A stretch of DNA of 12,183 nt from an uncultured Clostridia bacterium (GTDB lineage: Bacteria; Bacillota; Clostridia; TANB77; CAG-508): positions 1-12,183 of the forward strand of contig CANQRO010000045.1 in assembly GCA_947626205.1 (NCBI GenBank), in the 5' to 3' direction. The notes under the pieces are model-generated. The model did no database searches. It saw nothing but the letters and a program-made list of their open reading frames with translations, and was not told the origin of the DNA. The position numbers and the translations under genes are program-made. The stretch's first letter is position 1. Every line of letters starts with the position of its first letter. Below, piece after piece: positions 1-6,293 of this stretch.

Positions 1-929
1 TCTAATACATCTGGTCTATTAGTTGCTGCAAGTACTATAACTCCTTCATTAGAGCCAAATCCATCCATTTCAACTAATAATTGATTTAATGTTTGTTCTC
101 TTTCATCATGTCCACCACCAAGACCTGCTCCTCTTTGACGTCCTACGGCATCTATTTCATCTATAAATATTATACATGGTGCTTTTTTCTTTGCTTCTTC
201 AAATAAATCTCTTACACGTGATGCACCAACACCAACAAACATTTCAACAAAGTCTGAACCACTTATAATAAAGAATGGAACTCCTGCTTCTCCTGCTACT
301 GCTTTAGCAAGTAATGTTTTACCTGTACCAGGTTGACCAACAAGTAAAACTCCTTTAGGTATTCTTGCACCCATATCTGTAAATTTTTTTGGACTTTTTA
401 AAAACTCTACAATTTCTTGTAATTCTTCTTTTTCTTCATCAACTCCAGCTACATCTTCAAATGTAACTTTATTATTATCTGTAGTTCCCATTAATCTAGC
501 TTTGCTCTTACCAAAAGTCATAGTTTTGTTTCCACCTTGGTTTCCATTCATTATGAATAACCAGAATAATAAGAAAATTATTAAAATTCCAAAAGGTGTA
601 AGTAAATTTAATATTAATAAGAATATAGATTGATTTTGTTCTGTTAATGTAATATCACCAGAAATTATTGCGTTTTCTACATATGCCATAAAAGTATCTA
701 TACTTGGTATATTTACTTCTTTTTTAACTGTATCATTTTTTAATGTAACATATGCTTTTTCACGATCTGATGTTAACTCTATTTCTTGTACCTCTGATGC
801 TTCTATTTTATTAATTAATTGTGAGTAACTCATTTTAGTATCTTGATTGTCTAAAATTGTGCTTAATATTACTATGAATATAACCCCCAATATTAGCCAC
901 ATAGCTAAAGTTTTTAATCCGTTTTTCAA
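1..929 (-). CDS. ftsH: ATP-dependent zinc metalloprotease FtsH (5' part, runs off the left edge)
   Basis: Membrane-anchored AAA+ protease that extracts and degrades membrane and regulatory proteins. The first 309 residues are visible. They show an N-terminal membrane segment (about residues 8-26), an extracytoplasmic FtsH domain, a second membrane segment (about 101-127), and then the AAA domain. The AAA domain contains VTFEDVAGVDEEKEEL, Walker A VGQPGTGKT (about 197-205), the pore loop MFVGVGASRVRDLF, Walker B IIFIDEID and the start of the second region of homology (AATNRPDVL). The HEXXH zinc protease half lies beyond the window. The start is read as TTG (927-929) because AAGGAGG (937-943) sits 7 nt upstream and no ATG precedes the first membrane segment. 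A promoter lies upstream, so it need not depend on tilS. Oddity: Gln replaces the first Pro of the usual GPPGTGKT; this still fits the P-loop pattern. Confidence 0.97.
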   Translation of the reverse strand, partial: MKNGLKTLAMWLILGVIFIVILSTILDNQDTKMSYSQLINKIEASEVQEIELTSDREKAYVTLKNDTVKKEVNIPSIDTFMAYVENAIISGDITLTEQNQSIFLLILNLLTPFGILIIFLLFWLFIMNGNQGGNKTMTFGKSKARLMGTTDNNKVTFEDVAGVDEEKEELQEIVEFLKSPKKFTDMGARIPKGVLLVGQPGTGKTLLAKAVAGEAGVPFFIISGSDFVEMFVGVGASRVRDLFEEAKKKAPCIIFIDEIDAVGRQRGAGLGGGHDEREQTLNQLLVEMDGFGSNEGVIVLAATNRPDVL

Positions 930-1018
930 AATAATTCCTCCTTAACACATAAGTATAGTATTAGTAAATTTATTTGTTACTTTCACTTACTTATATATGT
1001 ATTTTAAACTTTGCTTGG

Positions 1019-1047
1019 AATATACCATACTTTATTTTGTTTTGCAA
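1019..1047 (-). promoter_or_regulatory. Predicted sigma-A promoter of ftsH
   Basis: On the minus strand, -35 TTGCAA (1042-1047) and -10 TATATT (1019-1024) are separated by exactly 17 nt. Transcription would begin near 1011, giving a 5' leader of about 80 nt before the TTG start. The gap between tilS and ftsH (930-1098) holds no other gene; the hpt gene often found here in Firmicutes is absent. Confidence 0.6.
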
Positions 1048-1098
1048 TAGTTTTTATATGTCATTTTTGTGTCGAATTCAGTCATATCAATGCTTTCC

Positions 1099-2094
1099 TT
1101 ACGGAAGGTTATCATTCTTTAAGAAAAAAATTTTCTTATTTTTTACTAAAATTTTTATTTTTTTATTTGGAATAAGATATTTATTACCAATATTATTTCC
1201 ACATAATTTTAATATATCCTCAATATGATTTTTTTGTATTCCGCTACTTGCTCCAAATAGTATATTTATAGTATATAGCACAATTCTATTTTTTATAACT
1301 AAATCTAAGTCATTAAATTTCTTTAAATCTAAAATAATTTCTTGATTATTACTACTTATTAATATACTTTCATATGCCTGTTTTACTTTATTTTGTATAT
1401 ATTTATCTTCTTCATAAAGAATTTCAGACATTCTATAAATTGTTTCTACTATATTTGGATTAAATTCTTCTTTTAAGTACGGAATTAAGTTATTGCGTAT
1501 TTTATTTCTCGTATAAATATTTTCAAAATTTGTTTTATCTATTTTAGGTTCCAATTTTTTTTCTTTACAATATTCTAAAATTTCTTCTTTTGTACAATCA
1601 ATTAATGGCCTAATAAATACATTTTCTCTTACAGGTGTAATTCCCTTTAATCCTGTAAGTCCGCTTCCTCTTAATAAATTAAATAATGTAGTTTCAACAG
1701 AATCATTTTTAGTATGTGCTGTTGCAATTTTTTTAGCATTTTCTTTTTCCCTAATTTCCTCAAAAAAGTCATATCTGATTTTTCTTCCTGCTTCCTCTGT
1801 GCCTATCTTTTCTTTTCTAGCTAATTCTTCTACCTTTACTTTTTTTACACAGCATTTTAGTTTATATTTATTGCACAATTTTTTAACATATTCTTCATCA
1901 TCAATTGCCTCTTTACGAATTCCGTGGTTTACATGTGCTACACACATTGTAAATTCTAATTCCTCTTGTAATTCTAATAAAATATGTAATAAACAAGTAG
2001 AGTCAGGTCCCCCTGACACTCCTACTATAATATGATCACCTTTTTCAATTAAATGATTTTTATTAATTGTATCTAATACTTTTTCTTTTAGCAT
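1099..2094 (-). CDS. tilS: tRNA(Ile)-lysidine synthetase TilS, short form
   Basis: Converts the wobble cytidine (C34) of the CAU-anticodon tRNA-Ile to lysidine using ATP and lysine, so the tRNA reads AUA; it is normally essential. The 331-aa product has the N-type ATP pyrophosphatase P-loop SGGPDS (residues 27-32), the AHVNHGIR segment, and the family signature around AHTKNDSVETTLFNLLRGSG, followed by a helical substrate-binding region (about 200-300). It ends soon after that, so the C-terminal TilS_C domain of the roughly 430-470-aa enzymes (E. coli, B. subtilis) is missing. This resembles the short Aquifex-type enzyme. No continuation in another frame fits in the 169 nt before ftsH. The ATG at 2094 is the first in frame after a stop; the nearest AAAAGGA lies about 16 nt upstream, which is long. 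It follows dnaB by 32 nt and is probably co-transcribed with it. Confidence 0.93.
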   Translation of the reverse strand: MLKEKVLDTINKNHLIEKGDHIIVGVSGGPDSTCLLHILLELQEELEFTMCVAHVNHGIRKEAIDDEEYVKKLCNKYKLKCCVKKVKVEELARKEKIGTEEAGRKIRYDFFEEIREKENAKKIATAHTKNDSVETTLFNLLRGSGLTGLKGITPVRENVFIRPLIDCTKEEILEYCKEKKLEPKIDKTNFENIYTRNKIRNNLIPYLKEEFNPNIVETIYRMSEILYEEDKYIQNKVKQAYESILISSNNQEIILDLKKFNDLDLVIKNRIVLYTINILFGASSGIQKNHIEDILKLCGNNIGNKYLIPNKKIKILVKNKKIFFLKNDNLP

Positions 2095-2126
2095 ATTTAT
2101 ATATTTTCATATCCTTTTAAATAATT

Positions 2127-3461
2127 TTAATCTCTATATTTTTCTATATTAGTAAATTTTGTATAATTTCCAAGCCATAATAATTCTACGGTTCCTGTAG
2201 ATCCTGAACGATGTTTTGCTATTATAACTTCTGCAACATTCTTTTTTTCACTTTCTTGATTATAATAATCATCACGATATAAAAACATTACTATATCTGC
2301 ATCTTGTTCTATTGCTCCGGATTCACGAAGGTCTGATAACATTGGTCTATGGTCTGGACGTTGCTCTGGTGCTCTTGATAATTGTGAAAGTGCAATAACA
2401 GGTACATTAATTTCTTTTGCTAATATTTTTAAAGAACGGCTAATTTCAGATATTTCCTGCTCACGGCTTCCTACTCGTTTTGAATTGCTTCCTTGGACTA
2501 GTTGCAAATAATCTATTATTACAAGTCCTATATTTTTTTCTAGCTTCATTTTCCTGCATTTTGCACGTATTTCCATAATGGATATACCTGGAGTATCATC
2601 TATATATATACCAGATTCTGAAAGTGGTCCTAATGCTCCCGCTAGTTTCATCCAATCTTCATCATCTATTTTCCCTGTTCTAATTTTATTACTATCTACC
2701 ATTGCTTCACTACATAAGATTCTGTTAACCATTTGTTCTTTAGACATTTCTAAACTAAATATTGCTACAGGTATATTAGCTCTTACTGCTGCATTAGTTG
2801 CAATATTTAGTGCAAATGCAGATTTTCCCATAGCAGGTCTTGCAGCAATTAGCACTAAATCCGATTCATGAAGACCTGCTGTTTTATAATCTAAATCTGA
2901 GAATCCTGTTGGTACACCTGTAATATGTTGCTTTTGATTATATAATTTTTCAAGGCCTGCGAACGTATCTACTAATATATCTTTAATAGAAGAATATCCT
3001 TTTTGATTTTTTTTCTGCATGACATCAAATATTCTTTTTTCAGCTTGATCCATAATTGTCTCTACTTCTTCTGTTGGATCATATCCAAGTGCAATAATTT
3101 CATTTGCAGTTTGAATCAAGCTTCTTAACATAGATTTTTCTTCTACTATTTTTATATATTTATCTACATTAGCACTTGTTGGTGCCATATCTGGTAAATT
3201 AGCTAGATATTCAAGTCCTCCAACTTTTTCTAATGCTCCCATTGAAGATAATTCTGATTTTAGAGTAATTATATCTATTGGCTCAGAACGATTATATAGG
3301 TTTAAAATAGCACTATAAATCATTCTATTATCTTCTCTGTAAAAATCTTCTTCTTTTAGAACTTCTATTGCAGATGTAACAGCGTTTTTATCTGTTAGCA
3401 TGCTTCCTAAAACTGCTTGTTCTGCTTCTATATCACTTGGTGGAATTTTTCCTAGTTCCAT
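2127..3461 (-). CDS. dnaB: Replicative DNA helicase DnaB (DnaC in Bacillus naming)
   Basis: Hexameric 5'-3' helicase that unwinds the chromosomal replication fork and binds primase. At 444 aa it has the usual length. The N-terminal DnaB domain covers about residues 6-108 (IPPSDIEAEQAVLGSML), then a linker, then the RecA-like C-terminal domain (about 175-440). The latter has Walker A AARPAMGKSAF (K213), FSLEMS, Walker B VIIDYLQL (D317), the SREQEISEISRSLK loop region, ALSQLSR, SDLRESGAIEQDAD, and the arginine-bearing KHRSG near 416-420. There is no intein or interruption. The ATG at 3461 fits the family start; GAGAAG is 5 nt and AAAGGA about 12 nt upstream, both moderate ribosome sites. It lies 84 nt after rplI and 32 nt before tilS on the same strand, matching the conserved rplI-dnaB pairing of Firmicutes. 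Confidence 0.98.
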   Translation of the reverse strand: MELGKIPPSDIEAEQAVLGSMLTDKNAVTSAIEVLKEEDFYREDNRMIYSAILNLYNRSEPIDIITLKSELSSMGALEKVGGLEYLANLPDMAPTSANVDKYIKIVEEKSMLRSLIQTANEIIALGYDPTEEVETIMDQAEKRIFDVMQKKNQKGYSSIKDILVDTFAGLEKLYNQKQHITGVPTGFSDLDYKTAGLHESDLVLIAARPAMGKSAFALNIATNAAVRANIPVAIFSLEMSKEQMVNRILCSEAMVDSNKIRTGKIDDEDWMKLAGALGPLSESGIYIDDTPGISIMEIRAKCRKMKLEKNIGLVIIDYLQLVQGSNSKRVGSREQEISEISRSLKILAKEINVPVIALSQLSRAPEQRPDHRPMLSDLRESGAIEQDADIVMFLYRDDYYNQESEKKNVAEVIIAKHRSGSTGTVELLWLGNYTKFTNIEKYRD

Positions 3462-3545
3462 ATTAACTTCTCAGTCCTTTCTTATATAAATAAAAGATAC
3501 TTTAAGAAAAATTTAAAATTATTAAAGTTTATATCATTCTTTAAT

Positions 3546-3992
3546 TTATTTTCCTATAACATCAATTTTTAATTTTGCATTTACTCCATCATATAGCTTT
3601 ATATCTACATTAACTAGTCCTATTAGTTTAATTGGCTCAGACAATGATATTTTCTTTTTATCCACTTCAATTTTATATTCTGATTGTAATTTATCTGCAA
3701 TTTCTTTTGCAGTAATAGAACCAAATACTTTTCCGTTCTCTCCTACTTTTACAGGTAATTTAAGCATAATACTTTCTATTTTTTTAGCAACTTTCATAGC
3801 TTCTTCTTTTTCTAATTCTCTTTTACGGTTTTCAGAAGATTTTTTAGATTGTAGATTTACCATATTGCCTTTATCCGCAAGTATAGCTAATTTTTTAGGG
3901 AATAAAAAATTTCTTGCATATCCATCATTTGCATTTATTATATCATCCTTTTTTCCAACACCTTTAATATCTTGTGTTAAAATTACTTTCAT
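3546..3992 (-). CDS. rplI: 50S ribosomal protein L9
   Basis: Two-domain 23S rRNA-binding protein of the large subunit. The N-terminal domain is diagnostic: MKVILTQDIKGVGKKDD followed by ANDGYARNFLFPKKLA. Next come the long connecting helix (about residues 40-75, rich in Lys and Glu) and the C-terminal domain with GKVFGSITAKEIA. The start is placed at the second of two nearby ATGs (3990-3992), giving 148 aa. The AAGGAG site (4002-4007) is 9 nt from it but only 3 nt from the first ATG (3996-3998), and L9 proteins canonically begin MKVIL. The longer form would only add Met-Asn. First gene of the rplI-dnaB-tilS run, with its own upstream promoter. In many Firmicutes gdpP sits immediately upstream; here an unrelated segment intervenes. 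Confidence 0.97.
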   Translation of the reverse strand: MKVILTQDIKGVGKKDDIINANDGYARNFLFPKKLAILADKGNMVNLQSKKSSENRKRELEKEEAMKVAKKIESIMLKLPVKVGENGKVFGSITAKEIADKLQSEYKIEVDKKKISLSEPIKLIGLVNVDIKLYDGVNAKLKIDVIGK

Positions 3993-4020
3993 ATTCATCT
4001 TCTCCTTTTAGATATATTCC

Positions 4021-4049
4021 ATTTTATAACATATATAGCTTTTTTTCAA
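4021..4049 (-). promoter_or_regulatory. Predicted sigma-A promoter of rplI-dnaB-tilS
   Basis: Minus strand: -35 TTGAAA (4044-4049) and -10 TAAAAT (4021-4026) with a 17-nt spacer. It lies 29 nt upstream of the rplI start codon and just ahead of the AAGGAG site. The 229-nt gap between rplI and the upstream gene (3993-4221) holds this promoter, a small 6-bp dyad at 4151-4173 (ATCCAC/GTGGAT) and the strong terminator at 4191-4234; no gene is seen in it. Confidence 0.6.
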
Positions 4050-4190
4050 GTGAAATACAATATTTTTCATATAATAGAAATCTAAAGTATAGGTTAAGTT
4101 AAAATTTATTAACACACACTATAAAACATTTTTGTGTTTAAAAATAAACTATCCACAATTAGAACCCGTGGATTACCCTTAAAATTAAGA

Positions 4191-4234
4191 AATAATAAAA
4201 TAAAAGTGGGAAAACCCACTTTTATTTTATTATT
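4191..4234 (-). terminator. Perfect 20-bp hairpin terminator, probably bidirectional
   Basis: The arms 4191-4210 and 4215-4234 are perfect inverted repeats around an AAAA loop. The inner part is GTGGG/CCCAC and the outer part an A/T run, so either strand yields a hairpin followed by a U-rich tail. On the minus strand it overlaps the last codons and stop of the pseudopilin-like gene (4222-5487) and would insulate rplI from read-through. Confidence 0.85.
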
Positions 4235-5487
4235 AATTTATAAGCGCTGCTACTACTTAAGCCATCTCCAGATTCAATTTTTAATTTATCAGATTTTAAG
4301 GCAAAGCATGGACGAAGTCCTATATCTACCCAAGTAGGGTAAGAATTTCCAAAACCGTTTTCTTGATTTACATAACATAAATATGCACCCCATATAGAAG
4401 AAGTTTCTGTTATAACACGAACTTCAGCAAGCAATCCTGGAGGACTATCTGCTGATCCAATACGACGAGAAGCTAAATAATATCTCTCATTAGTTATTAT
4501 TATATTACCATCTTTCATCTGATTATAATCTGTTATATAATTTTCATCTTGTCTTAACCATCCAGTGTCCCTACTATTGCTATGAAAAGCATTTACATTC
4601 CATTCTTCTGGCACTAAAAATGTATCTCCAGAATTTATATATTTTCCATCGTTATCTTTGGCTTTATTTTTTTCTATAAAGATTCCATTCTCATCTATTA
4701 TTGGTATACTTCCTACAGATCTTGCATCTGTTGCATATGTACTATTTATATATTTTTCAGATTCGTCATTAAGTTTTTGTATTGCGTTATTATATTCTGT
4801 AATACCAGTTTGTATTGAAGTATTATTTCCAATTTGTACATTACAAACATTTTTATCTGAAACTATTTGTAAACCATATTCTGAATCTAATGGGTATAAT
4901 ACTCTGCATAATATTATTCCGTTTGCTCCGCTATCATAATTTACATAGTCACCTAATTTCAAATCATATAATGATTGAGGTACTGTTACTGTACATTGTG
5001 CAGATAAATTACTTCCATCTGTCGTTTTTACAGTTATAATGGTTGTTCCTTTTGATAAAGCACTTACTGTTCCATCTTGCGCTACTGTTGCAACTTCATC
5101 TTGACTACTTGTCCATTCCAAAATTTGACTAGTAACATTTACCGGATTTATTGTTGCTATTAATTTTTCTGTACTTCTATTTTCAATAACTGTTTCTTCT
5201 TTATTCAAAGTTATGTCTTTTGCTAATTGTGGTTTATTATTTACTATATCAGATAAATTGTTCTCTAAGTCACCCAATTTAGCTAATTCATTTTGTTCTG
5301 CTTCTTTGTATTTTGCACTTACACCTAATGCTTTTCTAATTATTCCATTTTCGTCTAATGCTAGATTTAATGTAATACTTGCTAATATTAATAAAACTAT
5401 TATGGTTATTACTAAAGCTATTAATGTTACACCACTTGTGTTATACAATTTTTTATTTATATTTTCGTTTAATTTTAGAAATTCCAT
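4222..5487 (-). CDS. Pseudopilin-like surface protein with BIG2 Ig-like domain
   Basis: 421 aa. Residues 1-19 form a short, mildly basic leader ending in Gly19. A hydrophobic helix follows (about 20-41, GVTLIALVITIIVLLILA), the type III signal pattern cleaved by prepilin peptidase in type IV pilins and pseudopilins. The mature +5 residue is Ala, not the usual Glu. A polar helix follows (44-82), then a bacterial Ig-like group 2 domain (about 88-169; ATINP, LEWTSS, GTVSALSKGTTIITVKTTDG). The C-terminal region (173-421) contains YYLASRR, GLLAEVRV and GLRPCFALKSD, motifs that recur at the ends of clostridial prepilin-leader proteins of unknown function. Export to the cell surface is expected. AGGAGG is 14 nt upstream of the ATG, rather far. 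No pilus assembly genes are in the window. The specific role is unknown; adhesion or surface display is inferred. Confidence 0.82.
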   Translation of the reverse strand: MEFLKLNENINKKLYNTSGVTLIALVITIIVLLILASITLNLALDENGIIRKALGVSAKYKEAEQNELAKLGDLENNLSDIVNNKPQLAKDITLNKEETVIENRSTEKLIATINPVNVTSQILEWTSSQDEVATVAQDGTVSALSKGTTIITVKTTDGSNLSAQCTVTVPQSLYDLKLGDYVNYDSGANGIILCRVLYPLDSEYGLQIVSDKNVCNVQIGNNTSIQTGITEYNNAIQKLNDESEKYINSTYATDARSVGSIPIIDENGIFIEKNKAKDNDGKYINSGDTFLVPEEWNVNAFHSNSRDTGWLRQDENYITDYNQMKDGNIIITNERYYLASRRIGSADSPPGLLAEVRVITETSSIWGAYLCYVNQENGFGNSYPTWVDIGLRPCFALKSDKLKIESGDGLSSSSAYKLIIK

Positions 5488-5542
5488 ATTTCTTTAGTTT
5501 TCCTCCTATTTTATATTTAAATTAAAACCGTTTCATCTGTCG

Positions 5543-5569
5543 TAATAGGTAGATATAATCCACCTATTA
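5543..5569 (-). promoter_or_regulatory. 8-11-8 dyad at the predicted transcription start (candidate operator or leader hairpin)
   Basis: TAATAGGT (5543-5550) and ACCTATTA (5562-5569) are perfect inverted repeats separated by 11 nt. The dyad begins 4 nt downstream of the -10 element of the minus-strand promoter, so it covers the expected start site near 5566. That is a classic position for a repressor site; a 5'-end RNA hairpin is the alternative. Confidence 0.5.
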
Positions 5570-5572
5570 ACT

Positions 5573-5602
5573 ATTTTATATCAACTTATATTATCTTGTC
5601 AA
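5573..5602 (-). promoter_or_regulatory. Predicted sigma-A promoter of the pseudopilin-like gene
   Basis: Minus strand: consensus -35 TTGACA (5597-5602) followed by TATAAAAT (5573-5580). This can be read as TATAAA with a 16-nt spacer or TAAAAT with an 18-nt spacer. The 5' leader to the ATG at 5487 would be about 80 nt. It lies in the 305-nt divergent gap (5488-5792), which holds no gene. Confidence 0.65.
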
Positions 5603-5730
5603 CATTTTATGCTTTTGTAATAATTTTGTTATTTTTCTGCAATATTGAAAATTATATTTTATATATTTTAAACACAAAGTTATAGTAATTTCTTACGTAA
5701 ATATGTGGTAACATACTTTAACTTTTTTTA

Positions 5731-5759
5731 TTGTTTTAATATTTTGCTAAGTATATCAT
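5731..5759 (+). promoter_or_regulatory. Tentative promoter of the plus-strand operon
   Basis: TTGTTT (5731-5736), 17 nt, TATCAT (5754-5759), just ahead of the strong ribosome site at 5774-5781. Both hexamers are weak matches. It is the best-spaced pair I find upstream of the plus-strand genes; other AT-rich pairs between 5640 and 5690 are equally possible. Confidence 0.3.
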
Positions 5760-5773
5760 TGAAATGAGTTTAG

Positions 5774-5885
5774 AAAGGAGGAAACAAAAAATATACAACA
5801 ATTAAATAAAAAGTGTAAAAAGCAAAGTGCTGTTACACTACTTGTTTTAGTAATAACAACCATATTATATTGTGATGAAAATTAA
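5774..5885 (+). pseudogene. Remnant of a pilin-like gene (prepilin-type leader only, no start codon)
   Basis: A strong Shine-Dalgarno (AAAGGAGG, 5774-5781) is followed by no ATG, GTG or TTG in a useful frame. The frame opening at ATA (5793-5795, 11 nt after the site) reads about 30 codons to TAA at 5883-5885. It encodes LNKKCKKQSAVTLLVLVITT, which closely matches the prepilin-type leader of the neighbouring pseudopilin-like protein (TSGVTLIALVITII). It then breaks off at ILYCDEN before the stop; the intact gene has LDENG shortly after its hydrophobic helix. I read this as a decayed sibling: start codon lost (ATA for ATG) and most of the helix and body deleted. Alternatives are a leader peptide using a non-standard start, or chance similarity of a short hydrophobic stretch. 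Confidence 0.55.
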
Positions 5886-5976
5886 AATGTTCCAAAATTA
5901 TAGATTCAAAAATTTACTTTCAAAAAATAACACATTACAATATATTAATTTAAATTATGAAAGAAAGGAGAACAAA

Positions 5977-6264
5977 ATGATAGATTTAATATTAATAATA
6001 ATGCTAATTGTAAGTTTAGCTAAACCAGATATTTTATTATCTAAAAAGATGAAAGAAAAAGCAACTAATGAACAAAAAAATATTCTGACAAAAAATTTAA
6101 GAAAAATATATGCTATTATGGTGGCAACATTTGAATCTTTGGCACTTATTAGATATACTGAATTTGTTGGAATTATTTTATCAATTGTATTTATAGTATT
6201 ATTTTTTGTAGTATCCTTACCAGCAATTAAAGAAAATTCAAGGATAACAAAAGAATTGAATTAA
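5977..6264 (+). CDS. Small hypothetical membrane protein (95 aa)
   Basis: Not recognised as a named family. The 95-aa product has a hydrophobic N-terminal helix (about residues 2-15), a short loop (AKPDILLSKKMKEKATNEQK), an amphipathic central stretch, and a strongly hydrophobic C-terminal helix (about 64-82), ending in a charged tail. It is probably an integral membrane protein with two or three passes. The ATG at 5977 is chosen because AAAGGAG (5964-5970) lies 6 nt upstream. A longer in-frame version from GTG at 5872 would add 35 polar residues, overlap the pilin remnant and lack a good ribosome site. It is the first intact gene of the plus-strand run, 29 nt before the LPXTG gene, so co-transcription is likely. 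Confidence 0.7.
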   Translation: MIDLILIIMLIVSLAKPDILLSKKMKEKATNEQKNILTKNLRKIYAIMVATFESLALIRYTEFVGIILSIVFIVLFFVVSLPAIKENSRITKELN

Positions 6265-6293
6265 TAATAACTAAGGAGAAAGGAAGACGTATT

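Noticed and set aside
1091..1110. Small inverted repeat TTCC/GGAA at the tilS stop as a terminator.
   Set aside because: Only a 4-bp stem and no downstream U-tract; too weak to call.
974..1228. Plus-strand frame overlapping the ftsH promoter and the tilS 3' end.
   Set aside because: Phe/Ile/Leu-rich translation of AT-rich sequence, no ribosome site, and conflict with the tilS coding strand.
3499..3528. AT-only inverted repeat ACTTTAA/TTAAAGT between rplI and dnaB as a terminator.
   Set aside because: Weak all-AT stem with a 16-nt loop and no clear U-run; separating two co-transcribed essential genes makes it unlikely.
4149..4176. DnaA-box-like CTATCCACA and an inverted TAATCCACG near the replication helicase gene.
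   Set aside because: Only two imperfect sites, forming a small 6-bp dyad; no cluster, no AT-unwinding array and no dnaA or dnaN nearby, so not called as an origin.
4222..4970. C-terminal domain with a GLRP-type ending could be a diversity-generating retroelement target.
   Set aside because: No reverse transcriptase, template repeat or adenine-biased variable repeat is visible in the window; the motif also occurs in many clostridial surface proteins without such a system.
5872..5976. GTG at 5872 as the start of the small membrane protein (130 aa).
   Set aside because: No ribosome site at suitable distance, the extension is polar and unlike a signal sequence, and the ATG at 5977 has a well-placed AAAGGAG.
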